A stretch of DNA of 64,000 nucleotides from Albula goreensis (Eukaryota > Chordata > Actinopteri > Albuliformes > Albulidae), in assembly GCA_022829145.1 (NCBI GenBank), contig CM040748.1:23331501-23395500 (forward strand). The letters are read 5' to 3'. Below are positions 1 through 13,569 of this stretch, piece after piece. Each line of letters opens with the position of its first letter. The stretch's first letter is position 1. The notes below the pieces were generated by a model that was not told the origin of the DNA, did not search any database, and saw nothing but the letters and a program-made list of their open reading frames with translations. The position numbers and the translations under genes were made by a program.

Positions 1-2309
1 GTCCTGATTTAAAATGCTAATTGTTGTTTGTTATACAGGAGTGCTTTAATCTGTTAGATAAACCAATTTTGAAGTTTAAAATGCAGATAGAATGCAAATC
101 TCTTGATATAGGGCATGTATAACCACCATATATTAATCAGAACCCATAGCTCATGCTTTGTCTAACACTGATAATTCAGGGAAGAAGGTAAGCAGAAATC
201 TGGTTATTTTACACCACCGTTTTACAATCTTGCTGTGATGTGTTCGTTTGTTTTTCTTATTATTATTCAGGTAACTGCACTGGCAGACTGTGGTGAAATT
301 TAAATGTATTCAAATATAGATTTACATAAAAAGAACTTCCACTGTCTTGTCAATATTTAAGTGATTGTTTTTGGCTTAAGTCGCTTGTTGCAATATGGAT
401 CAGCAATAAAAAATGAATGTTTTAAAATTAATCACATCCTTACAAAAAGTCTACAACAATGCTTGAGACTCACAAAATCATCTGGAAGGTATACATAGAG
501 TCGAGTCATGTGAGGTTGGACAATTGTCTAAACAACAGATACAGCCAAGGGGACATACAATAAAACATTTTGGGGGAAACCTGCAGTTTATCAGGTAAGC
601 TCCCACTGACACAAGCCCCCTGAATCATCTTGCTGTGTTAGATGTACAGGATATGCTGGGTCATTCTGCTGTGTTGGTTTGTACATGACTTCCAGGGTCA
701 TTTTCCAAATAGTGGTTTTATTTGACATGCTGGATTTGTTTACTGTGGTGGTTTATGTGAAGCTTTTATATGGTGCATTGGGCTTGTTTCCTGAGGTGAT
801 TTTACATAATGCATTACCTCGGTTTTCTGTCAGGCAATTCAAGAGGGACCCTGGCTGAGACCAGTTCTCTGCCTCTCTGCCAGGTAGGAGTAATGAACAA
901 ATATATGCAAAAAAAGTAAATATATTCAGTGGTTACCATACAATTAATGAGTGCTATTACCACATGACGGTTGAGAGGAATTCCCATTAAGTGCACAAAG
1001 GTTAACAAGGACAAATTTAAATCTCCTCTGAATTTAGGAGAATAATTAAGCTAAAATTCTGTTTTCAGTAGTCTAGGGAATTATGACTACTTAATACCAT
1101 TTAAATATTTGTATAATTTGCATTCAAACACTTCCAATAAAAGAGTTGCTTTCTGTAGTGTACAGTTAAATAGATCTGAGTTACTTTCTGGAAATGTATT
1201 CAAATATTTTCAGTTAGTTACAGATGGCATTTATTTTATTATTACCAGTAATTAATGATAGTTACTTTTGTGAATATTTAAAAGTACACTAATGAAAGGT
1301 TTTGCTCTCCACCACTTTGTCAGAATATTATGTGTGAGTGAGAGGATGTTTCAGCACGTGTGAGGTTCAGTTTGAGTCCTACTTACTGCCGAGGGGAGGA
1401 CCTGCTTTTTTCATTTCCATGAGATGTTAAGATCAATTAGAGTCTTATCAGACACTGCTAATAAGGCTGATCCATTCTCACTACATCACGGCTCATAGTC
1501 CATGGCGCATTGGCCTGGAGATACCATTTCACGCTTGAAACTTGTACAAAGGTCTCCCATGCTGAGATTAACCAATGAATGCAGAATAATTACACATGAT
1601 ATGCCAGAGAGAAAGATTAATGCATATGTACCATGTGAATGTGGGTATCTATTTGGAAGGGATCCAATGTGTATCTTAAGTAACCCAAGGACACCAAATC
1701 TTTCAGAACCAAACGACAATTTACAATAGCTAACCAAGAGAGATCAAGTCTTTATCTTGACTTCGGGGGGTGGGCGGTGACATCACTCCTTGTAGTGTAC
1801 ATTGTGGTTCTCTGCACTAGACAGCTTAAATCAGAGCACATTATTTCTCTCTCATGTAAGGGTGACAAGCCACATATTGCCCATGTTGTCAGAAGACTGA
1901 GGAGTCAGTGTGTTTTCACTTGTTCATCAACCTGCAGCGACCTGCTGGGCCAAAGGAGGTCACCACAGTGTGGCAAGACTGATGCATTTAACCAACTTAT
2001 TCCTGTATTTTCCTTCAATCCCTGCGCCCAAAGGCCCGGGGGACTTTATTTTTAAACTTGTGAAAACGTACAGCTCCCTTCAATGACAAGCAATGCTGTG
2101 CAAGGATGAAGTTATTGATCTCCAGCTGAGGTGCGGTATGGATAGGTCAGGTGCTGTAGCTCACTGAAGCACTTCATTCTGCACACTGTGCTGCTTCTGA
2201 GTGACAACAACCAATATTAGCTTGTATTGACTTGATGGCAACATCACGTATGTGTTCTGAAGCCGTTTTTCAAAGTAACAGCTATAAAAACTGATTTTAT
2301 AGGTTCACA

Positions 2310-2410
2310 CACAGACCAACAGACTCACAAACACACACACCAACAACAAAGACCCAACCCGCACTCCCCTCTATATTCCCCAACCCCCACACACACACAC
2401 ACACACACAA
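2310..2410. repeat. CA-rich tract with (CA)n microsatellite
   Basis: The tract is built of CA and AC-rich triplets and ends in an uninterrupted (CA)n run at about 2389-2409. It is simple-sequence DNA with no coding signal. Confidence 0.85.
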
Positions 2411-5400
2411 TCCCTGTTATGTGCTAGAGTCAGCAAATTCTGTTGCACAAATGAGCACCCATCTGCTTTGCAATGCAGGTCAGGATATTACCAGCGCAGA
2501 GGCTATGTTAGATATTCCACTGAAAACCCCCATAAACATTGGCAATATTTTTACATTTTCTCTGAAGCCAGAGCTTACTGCAACAGTCTTCAGGGGCTCT
2601 GCACTTTAATATTGATGATCTTGATGGGGAGGTTGTGAAATAAGCCGGTATCGCTGAGATGGAGAATAAATCAGGCACTCTGTGCTGACGTCCAAAGGGC
2701 TGTGTAATGTCTGCTGTCCATTCTGGAGAGGTCTTGAACGACCGCGTAATGAGATCTACGCATGCGATTACATTTGCGCTGCTGCCAGCTACAGCTACAC
2801 AGGAGGCTCTAGTGCCTCCGACTCTCTACGTAATTACCAATCACTTCTCTCAACGGGGATCGAGTAGAACAGAGAGGTGTTTTGGGTCTATTCACTCTCT
2901 TCAGTCTCTACAGTACAAGAGTCAAACCTGGCCACTGCCGTCGTCCACACCTGTGTAGGTGGGCGGCATCAGGGCCTCCTCCCTATTCAATGCTCGGCTG
3001 TACCCAAATTAATCCCTCACAGTGGCTGGACCTCTATCTTGGCCATGGACTGGTACAAGGTGTCTTGCTTTTTCCTGTTACCCAGTACTTAATCGATCAC
3101 TTAAAGCAGTTGATTACACAACCACCTCACCTGGATTGGTTTCTTGGGTCTGTACAGCAGAACCTGCTGCTCCACTGGACCAGGCTTGGGCACCACGGCC
3201 TCACAGCTAAAACTACTTACTGCAAATACCAACATTCAACTGTTCCCTTGACAGGGGAAAAAACAACAGAACCACAAACAATACTAATTACTGTAGCTGA
3301 CACAGAAGTCGACTCATTGTGAGTATCATTATTTGTTAAAAGCCTACAAACAAACCTGACGGCCCTCAACAAACCGAGACCAGCGATTCTTCAGAACTAA
3401 TTAGCATATTATTCTGTCCAAGACCCACCAGGGTTCAGAGAGAGGGAGACACGTCCTCTCTGTGAACAAAATAAATAAACAACCTCTGGAACAGCGAGCA
3501 ACAGTATAGCCCCTTTTTTGCTGTCCTCTTCAGAAGGCAAATAAAGATGTTTGATCTCAACATCATCCATATTTAATATGCTACAACCAACAGATACAAT
3601 AGGGAAAGTAGGGAAAGCGGCAGAAGAGGCACAAGTCTAACAATGTGCTTGTAAAAAACACATGCTTATCATGTGGAAGCTCAACTGGTCTCCAACCTGC
3701 ACCTTGACGCTCTGAGCAGTTCAGCAAGTCCAGTGGTCTCTGACAAAAGCCAATCAGGATTCAAAATATGAATACTCCAGACTGTGGGCTACAGTCAACC
3801 AAACATGTTTTTACATCTCTTTATGGTATTATGCAAATAAATTAAAAAGACTTTATTGTACAATATCATTTTCACTGTGTACGTTACATTTTATGGGATA
3901 CAAACAAGTATGACCTTTGTAATGTGTTCTTTGCATTGTGAAACAGAATAGCATATGCTCTTACATATACTAAGATTTACTTACATATGCCTTTAATGAG
4001 ACTAGGTGTGTTTTACTGATTTTAACTCTGTGTCTTTTGACTCTGGGAGAGATGGTTGAATACAATTTGCCCAGTTTGGCCATGAAACTATTGTGCTGAA
4101 GCTCTGTGTTTAAGTACTGTATAACATGAATTTAGCAGTTATTTTCAATTACATTTTCAAAGAAATTGTGAATATCTGGGCATTGTTCTGTGACACCACA
4201 TCTTAGTCTGAATGCTTGCGTCACTGCCTTTGAGTCCCTGTTCAACAGATTACATATGTAATCTAGTCCTATTTTCATCCGATCAAGTTATGTCAAATCC
4301 AGAAAAAAAACAGATATAAAATGTCTATCATGTCAAGTGGCGTGGCCCCAAAGCATTGACAATAAACAGTGAAAGCTTAATCTGTTCACTTCAATTTTCA
4401 TGTTTTTTCCCCATGGTTTTGATTTGTTTTATTACAGTAAATGTCCTTGGAAGCAAGTTATATAAGGCATTTTTTTCAACATTCTTTGAATGCAAGTCCT
4501 GGTGTGTGTGCCAGGAATGATTCTCCTTTATTATGTCAGATCAGCTCTTCTCACAAATAGACAGTTCCAGGAATGAGTGCCTAACAGCTTCTGAAAACAC
4601 AATTACAGCACAACCCGGTCTAGGCAGAGAAAAGATTGCCTACCCCCTCCCTCCAGCGTCCGGTAATATACAGTATAGAGCACATGTGTGCTGACTCACA
4701 GCATGCCCTATGGATCAGTGAGCAGGGGGCAAACAATGCGAGGACTGGGCTCACCCACGCATCAAGGCTGCACAGGATGAGGGTGTCTGCCACGTGCTGA
4801 GTCCTGTGGGATTTGAAGCAACTGAAAGGACCGGTTGGGCCTAGCCAGACTGGCAGAGTCTCAGTAAGTCCTTCACTTCAGCGATTCCACAGAGAACTCG
4901 CTGCAGGCAGGCGTGGAAAAATGGGCATAGCTTGGCCACTCTGGTTCCAAAAAAAGTGTCCCTCGGTCCCTCTGTGTGCATGGGGGCACAAACCATGACC
5001 GACAGAGAGGGAGAGCTGGACCGCATGCGAGACGAGCAGAGCTCAAAGACACTGCAACGAAGTGAGAAGAGTCACAGGGGGAGAGGCTGTCAGAGAAAGT
5101 CAGTCTGTGCAGACAGCGCAAGCCGCGGTGAACCAACTTTTTTTAAATTAGAAAAACTTTTGGAAGGGGATGGAAAGGGCTGGCGAGTGCTAGTTGTGAG
5201 CCTGCAGGCTGATTCCCCCTGCATGTTAAATGTGGCTGATTAAAGGGAAGCCTATGACACTGAGACTAAACGGCTTGACTTGGGAACAGAGCCCGTAGTG
5301 AGACAGACTCACCTCATTGCGTGCTCTCCCAAGGGAACGCTTTTCTGACAAGAACACCGCCACACGAAGAGAAAGGGTGCTCTGCAGCTGGCGAGGTAAT

Positions 5401-6014
5401 TACCCTTGATATCCTTGAGAGGGTCGCGGAAGAGAGAAACAGGAACGTATCCTTTCTGGAACACATTGAAGGGACGAACAACCCTCTCCCATCCGGCTCC
5501 CTGATGACATTGACTGCACAATGTTATTGCATGTAGTTCATCACTTGGTAGATTTGCAACTGAATTGACTTTCTCAAGAGTCACCAAATCTTACAGTCAA
5601 ATCCAAATTCACTGACCAGTGGAAGAGTGTAGAGAGTAATCTATCTATCACTCTCCGCTCATGCCCTTGTGCCATTTGAGAAGTATCTTGTATTTCTGGA
5701 TTATGCTGTTGCTGTGTCTTCTGATTATTATTTTCTTCTTATGTCTACTTATGTCTTCTTCTGCTATTTAATCTCCTGAGTGACTGTGCTGTAAGCAGTA
5801 CAGTTATTGAGAAGCTTTGCAGTGGGTGCACCATTCAATAAAAATTGCGCAATCACACCATGCTGTTTCTCTGCTGTTTTGCTGTCATTCCTCTACTACA
5901 AACAACACAAACAAATGTCGATACATACATTCTTTCCTCAACAGATTGAGTGATAGCCTACTATGGCTGGTGAGGACGATAGCACTGACAAAATGAATCA
6001 TGGCCCACCTCATG

Positions 6015-6208
6015 AACACGCGCATACACACTCACATACACACGCACGCACACAAACACACACACACACACACACACATACACACACACACACACACACA
6101 TGCGTACACACACAAATAGACACATACATGCGTATACAGATACACGCACTCACACGTGTGCATACGCATACGCATACGCATGCGCACACACACACACACA
6201 CACACACA
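6015..6208. repeat. (CA)n microsatellite with interruptions
   Basis: About 190 bp of CACA repeats interrupted by ATACG and TGCGTA variants, including three CATACG-type hexamers near 6160-6182. The alternating purine-pyrimidine composition throughout could adopt Z-DNA. Open frames on both strands here, rich in His-Thr or Cys-Val, are products of the repeat and not genes. Confidence 0.95.
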
Positions 6209-9058
6209 GTGTCCTTTGGGAGTGGGGGGCTGGCTGGATGCAGAATCAGGTGACTCAATAGCCCCAGAATGCAGGGGGTGGTGAGGGGGAGAACATCCAT
6301 TTATGTTCAGCAAACTGGATGGATGATGCCGTTTTTCTGTGAATACGTGACATCTGGAATAGAGGGGAAGGGATAAAAGAAGCAGGCGGGCAGGCAGTAG
6401 ATTATGTGAGTGCCGTTTTGTGAGTGGGAAGAGGTCTGCAAACGATGCCTTGACTTGTGCATTCTGACAAGGCACCGATAAAACCGCCCCAGGGCAGATG
6501 ACTATCTGATGCCTGCTCGTAGAACATCAATATTCATCTGTGTCACTGATCTCTCGATGCCAGCCACCTCTCAGTCACACGGCTGAGCTGGCCAGCTTCC
6601 CCTCATCCATCTCAATACAGGACACTCACAGCCACAAGTCACCATTGTGTCACATACTTCATATCAATAAGCATAATAAATATTGGAAATAATAGACCCT
6701 ACAGACACTTGAACTGAATTCAGCCCTTTCCGGAGTCTCACGTGGTACTCCTCCTCCTTTCAAATAGATCATCCACAATTTCCCCTCCCCCACTCACCCC
6801 TCTGATGATGAAAAATCTTTGTTCTTAAATAGGGATAGCTGTAATAACCATGACAAATTGTCTAACAGCAAATAATGTGAACATGTTTTTCAATCTTGTG
6901 AGTAATGCAAATGTCAACAAAAGTTGATGCTTGCCACTTTGTAAAACGTTAGCAGGGTATTTTGGCAGCTCCGGGGGAGTTATTGACGATGCATCACTGA
7001 GAGGGGTGCATTTGTAGAGGGATCTGTCCAAAGCCCCACTGAATAAGTGTTAAGCAGCAGACAGATGATGGAGACAGACACAAACAACGCCTACAGCGAT
7101 CAGAATCACTTCTGGAGGAGCTCTTCCCCTGAATTAAAAAATTAACTGGGAGCGTTGCTGCTGGCTAAAGGCATTTGAAGCTATGAACATGAAATCCCAC
7201 CACTGTCATACATTCCCCACCACACAAAGAGCAGCTTAAACAGCAAGGAAACTCGAGCTGTCAATCACTGGCATCACATCTATCCCTTTAAAACCCCAGT
7301 GTGCCCACATGACCACAGGCAATAAAGTTTCACAGAAGACCGAGGCATGTTTTCAGATGACCCCAGTCAAACTGAACTGATTTGCCTGGATAGAGGTGCT
7401 GCTAGTTTATTTGCACTTGATCATTCTCCCCGCCCCTTCTAAAGCTACATTGTTCTGATTGCAGTAAATTAGACTACATTGATTCAGGATGAGAGATACA
7501 AAAACATCATTGATTTTCTCATTTAAGCTGAGAACTTTTATTTGTAGTAGCGGGAGGAGGAACAGCAGAACTGCTGCTTTTGGCAGCCACAGCTGTGGTT
7601 AAGTGCATGGCAAGTAACACCAGCCCCCCCATCAGGGATGTTGTCAAAACATGAGCTGTCCTGGATCCCCCTTTGCAGCTGTAAGTGCCACACGACCGCT
7701 GCACTCCTGGAGCTGCGCCCTGTCTCTGAGGCTGATAGCCTGTCACTCAGAGCTGCGTGGGACGAGCTGAGGGACGCTGGAACAGCTGGCTCCCGTCATA
7801 GAGGCAGAGAGACAGAGCTGGGGCCAGAGAGAGGGTCATAGCCACATTTCTAAGAAAGACAATCCACACACACATCCCATCACAGACATCCCACACCACA
7901 GAATGTCCCTCTAAGGGAGGGGACATCAATGTGGTCAAATACAAAATGTGTTATGTTTTTGCAGTGATGCCCAGGAGAGTGAAATCACATAGGGAATTTT
8001 GTGACAGAGATGATTAGGTGGCCACATTTTAGAAGCCAGTTTCTCAGCTTTAGTGATTTCCACTCTCAACAAACAATTTAAAATTCCTGCCTCATTTATC
8101 CCAGTGAAATGTCCTTCACTTTTTTAAATAAGCTGCAATTAGATAATGAGGTTCGGTTGGATAACAATCAACACCTCAGCTCATGTTTGTCCTCCAAACT
8201 GGCAATCTAAAATCCTTGTCACAGATCACTCCACTGTTTTCTTATGGTTACACCATCATACTGTTCAGTGTTTGAGGAGACAGTGGCCTCTGCCTAGGAC
8301 TGTTCAAACCACGCAGGTTGAAAAGGATCACAAGGTCCCCTATGACTGCGAGGGGAATGTGGAATTACCCAGCAATACATCAGTCTTACATGATGCATGT
8401 TCCATTGCCACTAGGGTGAAAACAAATTTCCCTTTGCCTCCTGGAAAATAATTTTGAATTCATTTTACTGATTACAGCAGTGTTTCAGATCATCAGCCCA
8501 TTTTTCTTTGAACTGTAGATTCTGTGAAAAAAAAAGCACTGGATAACCCCAGTGCCCCTCTCTGTCCTAAGCTCTCAATTTTCATGAGTGTTCCCTTGCA
8601 TCTTCCTCCAGTTCGAGAAGGCCTCATTCCCCAAACCAATCACCCCTCTCTCCCGTACCATCACTCTCTCTCCTGTTCTTCGACACTCAGCACTTGTTCT
8701 TGTTATCACAGACAGATCTGATGTGGGGATGTCTCGCGGGCCACAAGTGGAGGCAGTGAAAAATGAATCTGGTGATATTTGTTTATCAGCCCTTGAGAGC
8801 GGGAGACGTTCTTGGAAGAACAGCATGGGGGCTATATGAATTCAAGCAAGATAAAACGATACCAGATACACCTAGGATATCACAAGGGACTCAGTGAGCT
8901 CTGGCTCAGTCATTAAAATACACATTACTGATTAATTTTCTCTCCTCGTTTGCTCTTCTTCTGTTCACTCTTTTATTGCTGTTTGATTGCATATCTCCCT
9001 CTGAGCCTCTCTCACTCAAACCCCCCCATACACAAACTTCCCCTCTTCTCCTTCTCAT

Positions 9059-9120
9059 CTCTCTCTTTGCCCCTCTTTTTCTCTCTCTCATTGTCATTCT
9101 CTCTCATTCTCTCTCTCTTT
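9059..9120. repeat. Pyrimidine (CT)n tract
   Basis: A strand-asymmetric run of CTCTCT blocks separated by short T or CATT interruptions. It is a simple repeat with no coding signal. Confidence 0.8.
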
Positions 9121-11688
9121 CACCTCAAATGGAAGAGTGGTGCAACAGTGAGAGACAGAGTAAAGGGGAGACTCTTTTTCATCATGCAGTCCCTCTGTTT
9201 TCTGGTAAAGACAAGCAAAGGAAATGTGGTCTGTTGAAGAGCAGCCCAGACGCCCAATGCCTCCAGCACCCAGGCATATTTCACTTTACTGCACTCAGAG
9301 GAGGAAAGAGGGAAAGAGAGAGCAAGCAAAGCAGCAGTAGAGAAACAAGAAGAGGAGGAAGTGAGGGAGGAAACAGGGAGAAAGGAAACAGGGATTTGAA
9401 GATTGAGTGGGCTTCAGAAGCTCCTGTTAGAGTTTATATTCTCTCATCCTTTTAAACATATCATCATCTTTCATTCTGAATTTAAATAACAAAGAACAGA
9501 AACACCCTCTCTCCATCCAGCCATACTCAACTCAACCCAACCACAGAGCACTAATTACAGGAGAGCTGTTTGCTGAAAATCAGTCTTTGTCGATGGGACA
9601 ACATCCTGCAGTCCCTGGCTATGTCCTTTCTGTCTCAAATTCAGATTCAAGATTAATGGTGGGAGTGCATTTGTAAATATTCCCATAGTACACAGAATTA
9701 CATTTAAACATGAACCCTCATGCACAATCGATAAATATAATGACTGCAATGACTGAAACAACAACAACAATGTCATGGTAAGAGAACTCTCACTCTTGTG
9801 CTTCTCCTCTCCCTCCCTGGCTGTCGCCACAGGCAGAGCACCATACGGCAGTCCTGGCACTCACTCAGGAAAGGGGCAGTCTGGGAAATAGAACAAAAGG
9901 CCAAATAAGGCCAGAGAGGGAAACCGGCTGAGGATTGGGCTTCGGTGTGCAGCTGGGACACCTTCCGGAAGTTTTTACAAGAGAGATGGGCAAATGTGAA
10001 AACCTGAAGTCTGAGCTCTGATAATGAGCATGGTTTGCACAGGTGTGGAGACCCGCTGCCATTTACTCTGAGATCACCCAGACCATCCTTTCCTCACAGG
10101 ATTGGCAGATAATGTCAAGCAGCTCCCTGCCGGGCCAATCTGCAGAAAAATCCTGGGGAAGAACCTTAATAAACACATTCCTTAACATTTTCATGACATT
10201 TGCTTGTTTGGAAAGGGCAGTAAAATGTGTATATCAGCATGAACTTAATTAAAAACACCTCTGCCTTTTTTTCTCCCTATTTTTCATTAACCTAATGGCC
10301 CGGTGTATTTTTCCATTCTTTCCCGAAGTCTTGCATGGCTGGAGGAGAAATGAGAGTCTGCCGTGCTGGTGATTGGTGCAGGCTTCACACTCCACTGTGT
10401 TACTGGCAGCATCCATCACGGCGTTAGACACCAGAGCGGTGCGAGTCTATTAACGGCATGGCCACGTCTCTGCGGTGATAAAGGAGGATAAACACGCAAG
10501 CTAATGGTTATTGCTGTTTGAAAAGCCCCACCATCCCCCCACACTCCCCCTCCCCTCTCCGCAAACACCCGCCCCACGGACGCTCAGGCGTTCCCTCAAA
10601 CTCACATCAATTCCCTTTCCACCTTTCCCTCTCACTTTTCATCACCCCATTCCAACCTCTTCCCTTCCCTCCTCCCCTCTTCACATCCATTCATCTCCTC
10701 TCCCACTGCTCTGTCTTTCATCTCTCAGTCACTCCCCACTCACAGTTAGAAAATCATATTTATTCCAGGGCTGCTGTGACTTCCACCCTCAGCCAGTGAT
10801 AGTGCACACCAGACTCATTACCTGCACACTGTGGGAATCTTTTTGGGGCCCACAGTGGTCGATGCGACTGTCGCTGACCGTGGTGCCTAGAGTTAATATA
10901 CACTGAACTTTGGCCCAGTCACCAGCTCCGTTGTTATGGTAATGTTTGTCTCGCACTGAGTCTTCAACTCTTACTTTGCTTATTAGCCTTTAATTGATTA
11001 TCCACTGTAAAATTGCCAATGGAAGAATCGTATTAAGTGCTGTGGTTGGATATCCATGTATTTATGCCTATGACCAGGCAGACTATAAAGATGCCGGCAA
11101 AAAAGATAATGCCTGGTAGCTAGCTAGTAATGTGAATTTGTTGCATAGTAGCCAGATAACTGGTTAAGCTCTATAGTTACTCAGCTAACTTACTTACTAA
11201 CATGAGTAAGAGCAGCTCTTTGGTAAAAAGGATATTAACAACAAAACAAGATTAATTAGTGTAGTCTATTCCTCCATTATCAATGCTGCTGGAATGTCAC
11301 TGAAGTGTGTTTATATTATTTTTGAATGACATTGACGATCATCAATGTCGGGAGACATTAGAATATTCATAAACATTCTGCGATTTCATTCAAGCAGTGG
11401 TTGCCCGACAGAGTATAAACCAGCCCTAATACTGCAGCTCAAGACATAAGACACATACAGCATACACACACACATTAATGCATGCCTACATACATACACA
11501 GCATATACATTGCCCTAAATAGGTTCTCCCAAATTCATGATATTCTAGGCATGTCACAAACATACTTTTCATTTCCTCTCATAGTTATGATTTAATCATA
11601 AAAATAACATCATGATGGACATATGTCAATAACATATTAAGTTAAATATTAAAAGTTAAATATTAAAAAAATGAGATGGACTTTGTAG

Positions 11689-11760
11689 TTGTATGAAAAT
11701 AAATCACAACAACATGGTGTGATGCCAGTAAACCTCCAAGTGTAGTTTATTTTCATACAA
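11689..11760. repeat. 15-bp perfect inverted repeat with 42-nt loop
   Basis: The arm TTGTATGAAAATAAA at 11689-11703 is matched by its exact reverse complement at 11746-11760. As RNA or cruciform DNA it would form a 15-bp stem with a 42-nt loop. It may be the paired ends of a very short MITE, or a chance or regulatory hairpin. The minus strand of the right arm also contains an AATAAA hexamer. Confidence 0.6.
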
Positions 11761-13506
11761 TTGCACAGTCTGTGGTGGTCTGTTCCACAGATACCAAGGC
11801 TATTCACAAATTCCTAAGACAACACATACCAACTCCCCACAGGCTGGGGATATCTAGACAGAAAGCAGATGGAGCAGCTACTATAAGCTGCATATCCAGG
11901 AATTTTACAAAGCTAAGTACAAAATCACATCGATCAAGTATACTTGTAATGAATGCATGAATGCAATTACAAATACAAAATAATTCTGCAGTTACGATAA
12001 AAGACAAATTAATTTGGGAAAGCTGGGTTGGGATGGGTGAACCTGTGATTTCTAAAATGAGATTGAAGTCTGTGAGTGAGATATTGTTTTTAGATATTCA
12101 TTTTTACGCTCCTTTTGGAAAGTTAATGTTGCGAGATCAGAAGTGCAAGGTTTTCAGTGCTACTACAGCAGAGCACTGAGGGAATCTGCCTCCCTTTGAT
12201 GGAGGCCTGCAGGGGGAGCACACCATATGAAATACATTCAGCGGGAGCCAGGATCATGACAACACCTTAAGCTCTATATAATACAAAATCCGGAAACCAA
12301 AGAGCTTAAAAGCGTTTCCGCGGAGCAGCACGGAGTGCCACGTAACCTGGGCAGGACAGGGTGAGTGCCAGATCTAAGAACAACAGGATTGATTTTAAAA
12401 GGCTGATTTTTCTGCCAAGAGGTTCTCTACTCAATTCTTCTTAATGAGGGACGTGCACTTTCCGCTCCATGTAGATGAATGAAAGGGAACAGAATTATAA
12501 ATGCTGATTTGATACAGTGGAATTAAATAAATAAAAAGGCCTGTTTTACTGTATCTGAGTTCTCAGATCATGCCCAAATGCACATTTTTGGAATAATGAT
12601 TCTGGGAAAGCATATTTAAGTAAAAACAGGGTTTGGATATCATTCTAGCCCATTCCCAGCATGGTGTGAATTGTGTCTCATTAAGGCAATTAACCACAAG
12701 TGTTACAAGCAGGTGCTCCAAGGAACATCTATTTTTGTCCTTCAAATAAATTCATGGCTGGAATCCTCTGAGACCAGCTAGGGATGGCAACTGTAATGTG
12801 ATATAACCCGCTTTTTTATGAGCAGGGAGACAATGCAGAACTGTTTCCATATTTCCTTACTCGATAGCAAGCCACGTGACCCAATTACTATATTGCAATT
12901 CTTATGTAGAAAAACAACAACAGAATGAAATCCCATTATAAGATCTATAAAAAGGTCTAAAAATGGATGAGAAGGTGAAGCCCTCTTCATGATGAATAGC
13001 GTCAGAAGGCAGCAGGTGCTGCTGTTGATCCTCTGGTTTTTGAAGATGAGCATGTGATCAAAGAGGCACACCGCTTGAACCCCATTCACCTCACAGAACC
13101 CCTGAGGATGCGCAGCTTCCACTCAGTTCACCCGGCAGCCTTGAGATGACTCCCTAATGCCATTAAGGGCTTGGCCTTGCCCACGTGGGGCTGTACATTA
13201 CTGTGCCAGCTCAACTGCCACCAAGGGAGTAGGCAATGACAGCAAACCAATCCCTTCAAATAGAGTCATCTGATTGGCTAATGCAAGCAAAGCCCACCCA
13301 TGGGTACTTCTGATCCTCCTCTCTGCTGCATCACCCACCACTGGGGGGCTCAAAACAAGCGTGCACCTGGGTACCTACTGAACGACGCCTCTGCTCCCAA
13401 CCCCCACACGAGCTCCCATACATCACCCCACGTTACATTGATTACTCACTCTAAACGCTCTCCCACCTCCTCCGCCCGCCGACGCTCTCCCGCTCACCTG
13501 CCTCTG

Positions 13507-13569
13507 CTATCCACAGGTGTCTGCAGATGGGAAGTGTGTGCGCAGGTACTCACGGGAGCGCATATCTGC
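13507..13569 (-). CDS. endov: endov last coding exon with stop codon
   Basis: This 63-nt exon encodes 20 residues starting ADMRSREYLR and ends at a TAG. It follows a clear acceptor (GTTTACAG) and joins in phase 0 to the preceding exon ending PEPIRQ. The motif after PIRQ matches the A-D-I-x-S-R-E segment of vertebrate ENDOV. The protein stops soon after, so it lacks the long, poorly conserved C-terminal extension of the human isoform. The exon is too short for a simple ORF search and was found from the motif. Confidence 0.9.
   Translation of the reverse strand, partial: ADMRSREYLRTHFPSADTCG

Larger units (their letters stand above)
1..13506. other. Non-coding region downstream of endov
   Basis: No coding exon, RNA gene or intact transposon was recognised in this stretch. 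Open frames here are short, lack recognisable protein motifs and several arise from simple repeats. Contents include a CA-rich tract (about 2310-2410), a long CA/TG tract (6015-6208), pyrimidine-rich tracts (9059-9120 and about 10520-10740) and a short inverted repeat (11689-11760). The part just below 13507 should contain the endov 3' UTR, but no convincing AATAAA on the minus strand was found close to the stop; the nearest exact match I noticed is at about 11746. Confidence 0.6.

Noticed and set aside
2882..3322. 146-residue frame on the plus strand
   Set aside because: No recognisable domain, no splice or promoter context, and overlapping frames of similar quality; probably chance.
6032..6475. 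147-residue frame on the minus strand, Cys/Val-rich
   Set aside because: It is the translation of the CA/TG microsatellite and flanking DNA; similar frames exist on both strands.
10511..10906. 131-residue Pro/Ser-rich frame on the plus strand
   Set aside because: It follows the pyrimidine-rich composition and shows no conserved motif.
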